From contig JADNRZ010000026.1 in NCBI GenBank assembly GCA_015501605.1, forward strand, positions 372,001 to 436,000: DNA of 64,000 bases. Reading direction: 5' to 3'. The translations under genes and the position numbers were made by a program. Of the stretch, positions 11,609 to 22,551 are shown one piece after another. Numbering within the stretch: the stretch's first letter is position 1; every line of letters begins with the position of its first letter. The notes below the pieces were generated by a model. The model did not search any database. It was not told the origin of the DNA and was given only the letters and a program-made list of their open reading frames with translations. Source of the DNA: Panaeolus papilionaceus. Its lineage: Eukaryota; Basidiomycota; Agaricomycetes; Agaricales.

Positions 11609-14066
11609 ATGTCCACATACCCCCTCATCTCCTCGCAACCTCCCCTCCCTTACATCTCAACAACATGCTCCAACACCCGCTGCAGTGCCCTCCTCTCATT
11701 CGTGCTACCCACAGCACCTAGCATACCCAAGCCTGGAACACTGCTACAGGTGAAATGCTATAAATGCGACGCGGTGGTAAGTCATGCGTATTATCCGGGG
11801 CAGGTGTGGGCGGCCTGGAGTGCGCTCTCGGGAAATTCGACGGCAATGGGAGGTGGGGCGGGAAGTGCGCAGGGGCAGGCGAGGATTACCAGCAGTGAGG
11901 GAGCGGCAGGAGGAGGAGCGGGAACAGGTGCAGGGAGGAAGGGGAGGAAGATTGGAACGCAGGAGAGGCCGCTTGAGATGGGGTATTATGATATTTTGGG
12001 AGTTGGGGTGACTGCAACGAGTGATGATATTAAGAAGGCGTATCGTAAGTGTTTGGGTTTTAATTTTTTATTTCTTTTCGGGTTTTCTCTTTTATTTTAT
12101 TTGGGTCATGGCGTTTGCCTTGCGTTGATTCATAAAATTTTATTTTCTCTTTGTCATCTTCTGCCTCATCACCTCTTAGCCTCTTCTCACTAACCCTCCC
12201 CACAGGCCGCCTCGCCATCAAACACCACCCCGACAAAAACCCCGACGACCCACACGCCGAAGAGCGCTTCAAAGAAATCGCCATCGCCTACCAAACGCTC
12301 TCCGACCCAGCGCTCCGCAAAAAATACAACGAATTCGGGCCCAAAGAAAGCGCCCCCGAGGGCGGGTACGTCGACCCCGAAGAGGTCTTTGGGGCGATCT
12401 TTGGCGGGGAGCGGTTCGTGCCGATTATTGGGCATATTAGTTTGGCGAGGGATATGAAGACGGCGTTGCAGGAGGCGGAAGAGGCGGAGGAGGACGATGA
12501 GGGGGAGAGTAAGGGGGAGAGGATGAAGGATGCGAAGGGGAGGGAGATATTGAGTCCTGAGGAACGGGCGAGAAAGGAGGAGAAGGAGAGGATAAAAGCG
12601 GAGAAGGAGAGACAGAAGAATGCCGAGGTGAGTGCTCTGTCTATTCACGCTCATTGCTTGCTAATGCGATTGACATTTTACAGAAAGCGGCTGCGCGCAC
12701 AGAACGCGTGAACAAGCTTGTTGAGAATCTGGAGAGGAAGTTGGGGATCTTCACAGAGTCTGCGACGGGTCCTGATGATCCTGATGTGTCGAATAGCTGG
12801 AAGACAATATGTCAACTCGAGGCAGAGTGAGTCGTCCTTTCGTTCAAACATCAACCCATTATTCACCCCGCCCACAGAGAACTCAAAACCGAATCCTACG
12901 GCGTCGAACTCCTCCAAACTATCGGCTTCGTCTACGTCTCAAAGGCCAAACATCATCTTGCTACAAACCAGAGCTTCTTGGGCGTCGGAGGGTGGTTGCA
13001 TAATGTGCAAGGGAAGTATCATGTTTTCAGCGAGACGTGAGTCGATTTTTTCTTCATGACGTTTTTGGGTGGTATACTAAACGTTATAATCTCAACGCGT
13101 CATTCAACCCATTCGATTTATTCTAATTGACGCTCCTACTCGGAACCACTCGATTCAATCCCCCAATCCATTCACTAGTGTATCGACCCTCCGCGCCGCT
13201 ATCGAGCTCAAAGCTGTATTCGATCAGATCCAAGCTGCTGAGAAAGCGGGGAATCTGAGTCCGGAGGAGAAGAAGAGGTTGGAGGAGCAGGCGGCGGAGA
13301 AGGGGTTGCAGGCTTTGTTTAAGGTGAGTTGGAGGCTTTTAGGTTCGATGATTTGGGGACCGGGATGGGGTGAAGGGTGAGGGTTAGCAACGCGTGCGTC
13401 CGCGCGCGTTTACGTTCGGGATCGCGTTCGTTGCATCTCTTTTGCGGGGCCGGATGCATATCGGGCGGGTCCCTCCTTGCCCCTCACCTACCTACCTACT
13501 GTCCTTCTACCCTCCGAACCTAAATTCACGATTCGAATCAAACTAACACCCCCGTTCCCTTATTATCACAGGGCACGAAACTCGAAGTCGAATCCATCCT
13601 TCGCGAGACATGCGACAGGGTACTGAGCGATCCGCATATAACGAGGGAGAAATCGATATTGAGAGCCGTGGCGCTGCAGATGTTGGGGGAGGCTTTTATG
13701 GGTGTGAAGAAGGACGGCGAGGGCGGGCCTATATCCCCCACTGGCACCCCTGGGGCTGCTGGGGCTTCAAGTGCAGGAGGGGCGGCAGGAGCGGGAGGGC
13801 ATGGAGACGGACGGGACGATGATTATGTCAAGGTTGAGACGAAGTCGAGTCGTGCGAGGCAACAGCAGCAGCAGCAGGGACCGCCGCCGGGGTATGAGCC
13901 GCATCCACATTCGCAGTCCCAGTCTCAGTCCCAGTCCCAATCCCAGCAGGGGCAGTATGGGTATCAGCCTAGGCAGAGACATCAGGCGCATCAGAGTCAG
14001 AGTCAGAGTCAGAGTGGCAGTGGAGGAGGCGCAGGGGGGTGGGCTTCGTTTATGACGGGACGATGA
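11609..14066 (+). CDS. DnaJ/Hsp40 co-chaperone with DnaJ-X domain (Caj1/Djp1-like)
   Basis: Six exons (11609-12044, 12206-12627, 12684-12826, 12878-13036, 13179-13323, 13572-14066) join in frame for 599 residues. The N-terminal 123 residues include two cysteine pairs that could bind zinc (around CSNTRC and CYKC). The J domain follows from about residue 124 (GYYDILGV ... [16 protein letters not shown]), with the HPD tripeptide needed to stimulate Hsp70 ATPase. A charged, lysine/glutamate-rich helical stretch precedes a DnaJ-X-type region ([28 protein letters not shown]). The C-terminus is low-complexity with Gln runs and Ser-Gln dipeptide arrays. Yeast Djp1 and Caj1 begin directly with the J domain, so the N-terminal extension is a lineage feature. 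The J domain is split by an intron of about 160 nt. Confidence 0.9.
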
Positions 14067-14751
14067 GGTGATAGATTTGGATTGGACTGAGTGAAGTGAG
14101 GAGGGAAGAAAGAGAGACGGGAGGTCAGGAAGAGGAGGGGATGGGGAGGAGAATACCTTATGACCCTGCGTATGCGTACGTATTCGATTATACATATAAT
14201 ACTGTTATTAAGTTTTTGTGAATGATGTCCGTGCTTATTTGATTTGGTTTTGACTTCGGGGTTTGGGTTTGTGGTTTTGTCAAACCCCCACTGAAGTGGG
14301 GTCGATCCATTTACTACTTTAATTTGACTTTTGACTTGAAGAGTTGGTCTGTTTACTGTGGCCCCTGCCAGTGCACTTGGGTATAGGGTATTGGCATTTG
14401 AATCCATATAAAATTACAATACAAAATTACTAGTACGATTTGAATAAACCCAACGTTATCAATTTATCGATTCATTCATTTGAATCCTTCACCCAAAGTC
14501 CAAACACATCGAATACGGATTTTACATAGCCTAGCCTCGATTGGAAGCTACAATCGCATTGCATGAGCACCAGAGACAACAATTCGGAACCCGACCTCAT
14601 ACATACGTACGTTCTTCGCCTCCCAACGGACCCCACTAACAATGCCCAAAAATCAGCCCCTGCTTGAAGCTGCTTCTCCCTCTCATCTCTTTTCTTTCCA
14701 TCTCTCCTCCCTCCACATTCGCCTCGCCTCAGCACACTGTTAACATCGTGT
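14067..14751. other. Intergenic spacer
   Basis: 3' flanks of two convergent genes. No feature is recognised. Confidence 0.4.
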
Positions 14752-15033
14752 TTACCACCCCGGCTGCGACGCACAACACTTCCCCTTCACCCACAACACC
14801 CCACAGCTCCATGTCCACTGAGTCTCCATCCCTGGTTTGCACGCGCTGAGGAGGGGGGTGCAGTATCCGTCGGGAAGGGTGTCGCATGGGACGGAGAGGT
14901 CGATTTTGCGGGAGAGGATGGCGGGGTTGGGGTTGAGATTAGGGGTGGGGTTGGGATGAGGAGATGCGGCGACGAGGACGAGAAGAGATAAGGTGATTAT
15001 GAGCCCTGATGGTTTGATAAGGTTTTGAAGCAT
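14752..15033 (-). CDS. Small secreted protein 2 (six-cysteine)
   Basis: A single exon of 93 residues. The N-terminus is a signal peptide (hydrophobic stretch SGLIITLSLLVLVAA, cleavage near AAS). The mature chain starts with an Asn-Pro repeat (PNPTPNLNPNP) and then holds six cysteines in a C-C-C-C-CC order (VPC, YC, AC, SC, KCC). Six cysteines in about 70 residues suggest a disulfide-stabilised extracellular peptide. No known family is recognised; the CC pair rather resembles hydrophobin or cerato-type spacing, but too few cysteines are present for a hydrophobin. The stop codon TAA lies two residues after the last Gly. Confidence 0.7.
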   Translation of the reverse strand: MLQNLIKPSGLIITLSLLVLVAASPHPNPTPNLNPNPAILSRKIDLSVPCDTLPDGYCTPLLSACKPGMETQWTWSCGVLWVKGKCCASQPGW

Positions 15034-16019
15034 GATGTGAGACTTGAATTTGTGTGATAAGTGTCTTGTTGAGAGATATAGAACGAAAGATGGGATGGGA
15101 TGCGTATTTGAATATGTGGTCTTCTTATACGCCTTGAGCTCGAGTATCGGAGAGTAAGTAGTACTACTATCTAGTAAGGCCTCAAGGCTTGAACCGAGGA
15201 CCAGAGGCCAGATGTGTGATTGAGCGTGCAGTAGCGTATCCGAGCTGGATAATTTCAGTTTAGGTTGGGACGGGGCGTATGTGGGCTCTCCATGCTCGTT
15301 AAGGAGCCTTCAGTCTTGATAACATCGATATCTATCTTAAAGTCAGCATGTAGATTGAAGAAAGGAAGGACCCTGAAGATTTATCGCGTCCGTGCTCAGC
15401 GCTCATCATTCCTCAAGTCCATGAAATGCACGAAGACTACTAGTACGACTCGTGACCACTATTCGCAGCAAGCATTTCATGTATGGGTGGTCTGGCATTA
15501 TGGTTGGTAATGAGTCCTTCACTCGGAACTCCCACGCATCTAGCATTTTTCAACGTTTCAACTTATTGTCCTTGAGCTTTTTTAATTCTGTTATGGCTTT
15601 CTGCATCAGCGTCTCGTTAACGCATTTTTGTGCGCATTAAGTTCCTGATTTGTGCTAGCATTCCTTAGTCTATGTGCAAACATTGATACGTGCCCCCATT
15701 CGTATGATTCGGATATGGCCCTAGAGCCAGAATGGTTATCAATACAAAACTGCGGCTTTGGCAAGAAGCAATGTACAAGAGGATGTGAAAAAAAAAAGAT
15801 CTTTTTTGTGACCTGAAAAGTTGGATATTCCACCGACGTTCAGTATCACAATGCACGACACTGGCAGTTAATTATGAAAATCAACTTGAGTTTGGTTCTG
15901 TCGTGTGGGTTTGAATTCAAGACGTCTAGTTTTACCCTCGCTACTTATGCCTGGCTGTTAAAAATTGTATCTTGTAAGGAACATGTCGATTAATCCACTC
16001 AGGACGGGAGAGAATATAT
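15034..16019. other. Intergenic region
   Basis: This holds the promoter of small secreted protein 2 and the 3' flank of small secreted protein 3. No further gene or repeat is supported. Confidence 0.4.
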
Positions 16020-16271
16020 TTAAGCACATGTTCTGTTTTGTCTGTGTATCATATATTGGGTGTTTGTAGACAATGATCAAGTCAGTCTCGAAATATTGTG
16101 GGTTCAAAGAGGAGGGGGGACGTACAAATTTGAGGTCCTTTGAGCACAGCCCCTGTCTACGAACCAAGACTCATCAGGGTTGGGTACTGGGGCGCTGCTG
16201 ACGCCTTGCCCTATCGCGAGCACGACAACGATGGTGGAGAGGAGAGATGCCATAACCCGAGTTGGTCGCAT
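16020..16271 (-). CDS. Small secreted protein 3 (RGCAQ two-cysteine peptide)
   Basis: Two exons (16271-16126, 16041-16020) give 55 residues. The signal peptide is clear (RVMASLLSTIVVVLAIGQG, cleavage near VSSA). The mature peptide is only about 30 residues and ends in the 16-residue module RGCAQRTSNLQNRTCA, which needs the second exon. The same module with Cys at identical places (positions 3 and 15) closes small secreted protein 5 after independent splicing, which supports both gene models. The intron is 84 nt with a CTGAC branch site. A single disulfide is possible. The family is unknown to me. Confidence 0.6.
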
Positions 16272-17424
16272 GCTGATTGGGAAACTCAAGGTGACTGATA
16301 ATGGATGTTAGCTAAACAACACAAGACGTTTTATACTCCAGCTGCGCGTGATACCATTTGAGATGAAATGCTGGACGTGGTATGTAGTTCGGTAAGGAGC
16401 TAACCGATCGTGTATGATGTATGATGCATGGGAGGAAATCTAAATCCTCGAGGAATTACAGTGTCGATGAGTCAGGCGAATCTCTCACTAAGGGCGGAGG
16501 TGGGAACGACAAATTACTGCTTTCGGTAGTGTCAGCAAAGAGCGTGTGAGAGTCACTGATCATGCTAAAGGTACACAAAATCAGGAATTAGGCTCTCATC
16601 CTGCGATTATTATTTACGAATACATGCCACTATATTAAGCAAATATTCGAATAATTACGCTGTCGTTGGGATTATCGAATGATTATCATGCCAAAGCCAA
16701 AGCACAGACATAGAGTTATTTACGCAATACTGGAGCTGCGCAGTAGGTGTCTGGTTGACTGGATGACCAGCTGCTATTTCGTCCGGTTACAAACAGAATA
16801 TGATATCGATTCAGGGATTTGCGTACGTATGCATTGCTGGTCGGAGGACAGTACTATACGCTGGCTTGATTCAAGAGGTTTGACTGGTATCGCAGACGTT
16901 GGAATCAAACCATCATTCAGGCAGGAATACAATCATACTCCCGCTGTTTGTTCGAGAAAACATCAATAAGCTTCCAACGCTTATAACACACACATCTTTT
17001 TTTTAGCCTTCTGACCACGGACCAACATCTCGTCGTCGTCTTGAACGTCGAGCAGCGTCCCAGACGCCATTACCAGTAAACGGCAATTTGACGTTTCTCT
17101 CAGTTTTGTGAAACCTCCCGCAGTTGTCGAGACTGCCAAGTTGGAGATTGAGCGCTAGATCGCGCTCATATGTTACGTTCAACTTGTCCAACTTCCGAAG
17201 TTTTTTGGAAGGGTGATGAAATTTCTCATACTACACCACAGATATCCGCAGCACATACTTGAGGGGGGGTTCAAGTTCCTGAGTCAATTGAATTAATACA
17301 CTCAGCCCTATGTAGGAATTGCTTAAAATGCAGTGTCTGGATCCATCACCTCTCGATGTTTGTACGCCCTCTTTCCCAACATCACGCACGAGTCAAGCAA
17401 AATTGTACACCCCCGGTTGAGCAA
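16272..17424. other. Intergenic region
   Basis: Apart from the TATA box above I see no supported gene, repeat or element end here. Confidence 0.4.
16329..16335 (-). promoter_or_regulatory. TATA box of small secreted protein 3
   Basis: TATAAAA on the minus strand, about 60 nt upstream of the ATG at 16271. Confidence 0.5.
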
Positions 17425-17840
17425 TCAATTAATCGATCCAAGGTAGTTAAGATTGGCAACGGCAACGTTGCCCTGTTGTCTATATTGCGACACATGAGTC
17501 AGTTAAACTTGTCATTTTTTAGTATTAACAGGGAGACGCACGGTGTTGAAACTGGTTCCAAGTTCCCACTCAAACCTCCCAGATCGAATCCATTAGAGGC
17601 AGGAAGTACAATCGGGTTCGGGATGGCGTTCGGGACCGGAATGAGGACCCCACCTGGGTTTGTACCGATTGTATTGGAAGGGAGAATAGGCCCGGGGGTG
17701 ATGTTGCCCAATTTAAGACTTGAGAGGTCGAAGCCGTTTGCGAGGCCGTTTAGATTGAGCACTGGTGCGCCGTTGACGACTTGGTTGGTGGCGAAAATAA
17801 CAATGATGGTGGAGAGAAAAGACATGATGAAGGATCGCAT
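17425..17840 (-). CDS. Small secreted protein 4 (cysteine-free, Leu/Asn/Pro-rich)
   Basis: Two exons (17840-17542 and 17479-17425) join across a 62-nt intron with a TAACTGAC branch site, giving 117 residues. The signal peptide (MSFLSTIIVIFATNQVVNG, cleavage near NGA) aligns with those of small secreted proteins 3 and 5, including the LLST/FLST and VVSS/VVNG positions. The mature chain is rich in Asn, Gly, Pro and Leu. It holds a loose internal repeat (NGFDLSSLKLGN and NGFDLGGLSGN). No cysteine is present with this splice. An alternative acceptor seven bases downstream would give a different, cysteine-containing tail. It shares a leader with its neighbours but not their C-terminal module. Confidence 0.65.
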
Positions 17841-18223
17841 TGTGAGGTTGGTTAATGATATGGGTCGGATGGGTGATTATATGTTAGAACCGTGAAATAA
17901 GATAAGCAAAGAATTTGAAGGAAGGTAAAAAGGGATAGGCCTGGCTTGCAGAACCGGAGAACAAAGAAAGGATGATGAATTTCTCCATGAATTTGCTGGG
18001 ATTTTATACGCCAGCACCATATGAAAAGTAGACCTCGAGTTGCCACCTCGGTAATTCATGAACCGCCCATGATCAGATATGAGAATGACGTGGTTGCCTT
18101 CACAACATACATGAGAGAGGTTGATAAGGATGCGTGGCAGTCAATGTACCCAACTGAAAATTACTGTGTTCACTGGCGGAGATGAGAGTCAATTAACCGT
18201 CTCTCTGAGTAGCTCCATCAGGA
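17841..18223. other. Intergenic region upstream of small secreted protein 4
   Basis: A TATA-like TATAAAAT on the minus strand near 18001-18008 lies about 160 nt upstream of the start codon. Nothing else is recognised. Confidence 0.35.
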
Positions 18224-18621
18224 ACTCGTCCGTTCACATTTTTCGGTTTTTAAAATACTGAAAACCGCTTAGAAATAGAAAAAACCGTAAAAACCCGAAA
18301 CCTAAAAACCCATGTATGTTTTTCTAAAAACCATCTCTAGCCTAAATATTTTAATCTAAGTCAAAACCCCTAAAACCTCTAGAAAACTCGGAAAACTCAT
18401 AAAAAATATCTACAAAATAAATCTAAATTACAGGCAAGATGGGCGGTATAATTAAAATCTAGTCGCTAAAGTAGTCATATTCAATACAAAATCGCTAAAA
18501 TTACCTGCTATTGATTTATGTGGTAGGTTTTAAGAGTTGAAATGGTTTTATGAGTTTAGAGGTTTTTGAAAACCAAAAAATCCTAAAAAACGCACGAAAC
18601 CTCAAATGTGAATGGACAGTT
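18224..18621. mobile_element. MITE-like element with AAAACC-rich body
   Basis: The ends form an imperfect inverted repeat: GTCCGTTCACATTT at the left and the complement of GTCCATTCACATTT at the right, about 390 bp apart. The interior is AT-rich and full of AAAACC and GGTTTT hexamers facing inward from both sides. No coding capacity is seen. I could not find a clear target-site duplication, so the transposon class is open. Confidence 0.5.
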
Positions 18622-19186
18622 TGCTGATGTCGGTGAGTAGTGGCGCCCCTTTGATGGTCAATGCTGTTGGTTACAGTTACGATCGTAACACCCAGGTAGG
18701 GTGTTACCTTTGAGCCCCGAGAAACATCTATTTCCCGTGGTATCAGGCTTATCTACTCAAATATGGGAGTACTTGGATACTAAGTGATGCATACCAACAA
18801 AACTCGCTGCTGCTTGTAGAGTCCGTTGCAAGGTGGATGGGCGGCTAATTTCTTACCGGATCGGGGTTACGAGGAAGCTTATATGTGATTTTCTCCATTC
18901 GAAATCCAATATAAAAATGTTTCTGGTTATAATCATATTATCAAACAGTTACTCTAGGTTACTCTGCGTGTTCATGCTGATCTTTCAAGTTGTTTAGATG
19001 TTTAGAGTCTGACGCGCGGTATATATGTGTCATGCGGCGGCGGCTGCACAATAGGGATCCTCAACGCTTATCCACATCAAAGGTTCGTTGTTTTTGTTTG
19101 ATTTCTTATCAGATATATACGTAGATTCCCACATCTGTGCGCGCATAAGGTCCAATTCATTGTCCGCCCACTGCATGTGGAAAGCC
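18622..19186. other. Intergenic region
   Basis: No supported gene or repeat. Confidence 0.4.
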
Positions 19187-19429
19187 CTAGCCACACATAC
19201 CGCCTTGTCTGCGACAACATCCATTGTAAGTATTACTTTATCATCGATTGAGAAGCTGAACGTACGGTGTTGGAGCACCTTGAGCGCACCCCCTAATTAC
19301 CTGCGGGGAATGAGGGCGATCAGGGTTACCTGAGTCTAGTAAAGCAGGAGTGCTGCTGACGACTTGGCCGAAGGCGAGTAAGATGCCGATGGTGGAGAGG
19401 AGAGCGGTGGTGGCTTGAGACGGCTTCAT
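19187..19429 (-). CDS. Small secreted protein 5 (RGCAQ two-cysteine peptide)
   Basis: Two exons (19429-19266, 19208-19187) join across a 57-nt intron to give 61 residues. The signal peptide (ATTALLSTIGILLAFGQVV, cleavage near SST) is clearly related to those of small secreted proteins 3 and 4. The mature peptide of about 35 residues ends with RGCAQGAPTPQGGMCG. This aligns without gaps with the end of small secreted protein 3: Arg-Gly-Cys-Ala-Gln at the start, Gln in the middle and Cys one before the end. The intron falls at a corresponding point in both genes. They are therefore paralogs of a short secreted two-cysteine family. Confidence 0.65.
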
Positions 19430-20130
19430 GGTGAAGGGAGGCGATTTGTAGGTAGGTGGTTGGTTGCGGAAAGAAGCAAGAAATTTTATTGGTACTTGAA
19501 TCAGCACTTGATTATAAACAACCGGCGTGAAAGGGTGACCAGGTTCAATTGATAGTTCGGTAAGTTATTACCCGACCAGGTGTGATAGGGTGTAGGAATC
19601 GTGGAGAGAAGAGATGGGTATGAAACGAATCAGGTGGATATTTATCGCTATCTGTCTCCACCGGGTCCACGAACGTGGTAAAGGCAAGCAGAATACTGGG
19701 TGCAGAATAATACAGATAGCAACGAACCTGTAAGACCCACACCCCACCTCCGACAATCTGTATCATTAGGAATCAGGCCCTCGTCGAGCGGTTGCCGGTA
19801 TTTGTTTAAGCACCCTGAAATTATCAGTGCTAACCTCGAGTGTGACAAGAAGCGGAAGTTGATAATAGTGATAACGGTACCCGTTGGGCCAGATGATTAT
19901 CATGCGGTCGAAAATTCGAAACGTTTGGAACTTACAATTGAGAGGTGCGCAGTCGTTGCATAATAGCGTGGATATGGGCGGCTCTTTTTTACCGGTTGCA
20001 AAGTCGACCATAAATGCAGGGATATGATTCTGAGATGTATATAGGGGGCGGCCTAAGTATGTTGGATTGTTGGACTGTGGACATAACAAGTGCTTCATAA
20101 CACCCAAAGAGCCACCGCGCAAATACCACA
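19430..20130. promoter_or_regulatory. Divergent promoter region between small secreted proteins 5 and 6
   Basis: A TTTATAAT-like TATA box on the minus strand near 19511-19518 serves the left gene. A TATATA near 20037-20042 serves the right gene. No other gene is supported. Confidence 0.4.
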
Positions 20131-20359
20131 ATGAATCCCGCAATTTTCTCCAAGTTCCTTCCAGCTGTTACAATGTTGCTCATGCTTGCAATCGGATATG
20201 CACCTGGAGTGTACGGCGCCGCGTTGCCTGATGCCAATCCCAACCCAAACCCGTAAGTCCTTGGTTATTCTTTTATACTAAAGGTCAATTCAGCTCATTT
20301 CAATCCCAATCTTTTACAGAGAACCTGGGATCGTTTATGTCAATGGCCCGCGGAAGTAG
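20131..20359 (+). CDS. Small secreted protein 6 (53 residues)
   Basis: Two exons (20131-20252, 20320-20359) join with standard sites (GTAAGT donor, TTTTACAG acceptor). The signal peptide is residues 1 to about 30 (VTMLLMLAIGYAPGVYG-AA). The remaining mature peptide is only about 23 residues: an Asn-Pro stretch (ALPDANPNPNP) and the tail EPGIVYVNGPRK. It has no cysteine and no CaaX box, so it is not a basidiomycete mating pheromone precursor. A secreted peptide signal or a decayed effector are both possible. Confidence 0.55.
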
Positions 20360-20766
20360 AATCGTTTTCGACGCATTGTTGATCATTAGGGGTTGTTGGT
20401 GTTATATTTATGATGTACAGATTACGATTATATATCGTTCTCATTACCAGTGGCTACTGTGTTTTAGGCAGTGCGGAGGGGAGAAAGAGAGAGAGAGAGA
20501 GGGGTTATTTTGATAAGATGTATTGATAAGATAAGATAAACAGATTTCGCGATCTTTGATTTTGATGACTCGATCTCGTCCAGTTCATCTCTTCCTTCAG
20601 CTCCATTCTCTTTGCTTTTTTCATCTTCTCCGTGTGCTTGAATTGACGCCCGTGCAGGAGCTTAATATCAACCAGAAAAGAGACCAGATTAGTTCTCCAT
20701 CGGAATTGCATAGCTCATCACCCAAACCGCTGATATCCACCCACTAACCCCAGTCCAACAACTAGA
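20360..20766. other. Intergenic region with GA microsatellite
   Basis: A (GA)n run lies at about 20486-20501. The rest is the promoter of the tyrosyl-tRNA synthetase gene. Confidence 0.6.
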
Positions 20767-22551
20767 ATGTCGACTCCCGACGAGAAGTACGAGCTCATTA
20801 CAAGGAGGTTGCAAGAAACCCTAGGCGGAGATGCGATAAAAGCAATACTGGCTGAGGGCAAGCAGCCGAAGTGCTACTGGGGTGAGTGTTGGAGTTGTGT
20901 TCATCGTTTCCTCGTTTCCTCGTACTATCAGCACGATGTTCCTCCATCTTTATATGCAACGACATCTGACTCACAGTTATCATGTAGGAACCGCACCAAC
21001 TGGACGCCGTACGCACCACATCCTCATCCCTCAACGACACAAAATTTTATTGACACGTTGAATGATACGTAGCTCATATCGGGTACTTTGTCCCACTCAC
21101 CAAAATTGCTGATTTCTTGAGGGCTGGTGTACACGTATGTCGCTTTCTCTCTTCATGGTTTATGATAAAGTGTGGTGACGGACTGACGTGGTCACTGTTT
21201 CCTCGGATACGATATTCTATTCTATTTATGACAGGTCAAAATCCTTCTCGCAGGTACGCGCTCACCTGATCACACAATACCACGCCCATTAACCGCTCAT
21301 CATGAATACCAGACGTCCACGCCTTCCTCGACAATATGAAAGCCCCTATCGACCTCGTCCAACACCGCACAAAATACTATGAATTCCTCCTCCGCACCGT
21401 CTTCAAATCACTCGGCATCCCCACCTCATCCCTCGAATTCGTCCAAGGTTCTTCTTACCAACTCACCCGAGAATTTAACATGGACAATTACCGCCTCTGC
21501 GCAACGGTCACTGAGCACGATGCGAAGAAGGCCGGAGCGGAGGTGGTCAAGCAGGTGGAAAGCCCGCTTTTGAGTGGACTTTTGTACCCTGGGTTGCAGG
21601 CGCTCGATGAACAGTACTTGGATGTCGATTTCCAGTTTGGAGGTGTGGATCAGGTATGCGTTCTCTCTTCATTCCATCGTCTCGTTCTTCCTCTCCATCT
21701 CCCAGACTCTCGCAATAAATATTAACATGATTATTCATTCACCTAGCGCAAAATCTTCACATTCGCCGAACTTTACCTTCCACGTCTCGGATATGCCAAA
21801 CGCGCCCATCTCATGAACGCAATGGTACCCGGGCTTGCAGGCGGCAAAATGTCCTCTTCCGATCCCAATTCTAAAATCGACTTCTTAGACAGCGCAGCAG
21901 CGATCAAGAAGAAGATCAAGGCCGCGTTCTGCGAGGAGGGGAACAGCGAGGGTAACGGTGTGTTGGCATTCGTCGAGGCGGTGTTGATTCCCATTAGCCA
22001 GTTGAGGATTGATAGGTTGAAGGGTGATACGCTGCTTGAGGCGGGCTTGGGCGATCAGAGGCCATTTGTGGGTGACGGGGCACCTGAGGGAACGGTGTTT
22101 TCGATTGTGAGAGATGAGAAGTACGGGGGCAATTTGCACTACTCCAAATACGAAGAACTGAAGAAGGACTTTGAGGATAAGAAGGTGCATCCTGGTGATT
22201 TGAAGGCGAGTGTGCAGGATGGGATTGAGAGGTTGTTGGCGCCGATTAGAGAGGCGTTTGAGAAGGACGAGGCGTGGAAGGAGGTTGAGAAGTTGGCTTA
22301 TCCTGGTCCGAATGCGGATAAGAAGAAGAAAAAGGTGCGTTTTCTTTTCTGTCGTTTTCATTATCTTCGTTGTTGTTGTTGGAATGTGCTGACGTCCCGT
22401 GCAGGAAAGAGTCTACCACCCGCCGCCACCCGGTAGAGGCAGGAACGCACAGGTGCCGCAGGTGACCGAAGGCCAGGAGAGCCTGCCGAGCGCTGAAGAG
22501 GTGCAGCATGCTGTGGATGAGGCTGCTAAACAGGTTGCGGAGGGGAAATAG
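20767..22551 (+). CDS. Tyrosyl-tRNA synthetase, cytosolic
   Basis: Seven exons (20767-20881, 20988-21008, 21073-21134, 21235-21253, 21313-21653, 21747-22334, 22405-22551) join in frame for 430 residues. Two are micro-exons of 21 and 19 nt. The enzyme attaches tyrosine to tRNA(Tyr). Class I signatures are present: PHIGY (HIGH-like), split across an exon join, and KMSSS in [15 protein letters not shown]. Other conserved blocks include [36 protein letters not shown] and [19 protein letters not shown]. It lacks the EMAPII-like C-terminal domain of animal enzymes, as expected for fungi, and ends in a short charged tail. It is slightly longer than the yeast enzyme of about 390 residues. Confidence 0.95.
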
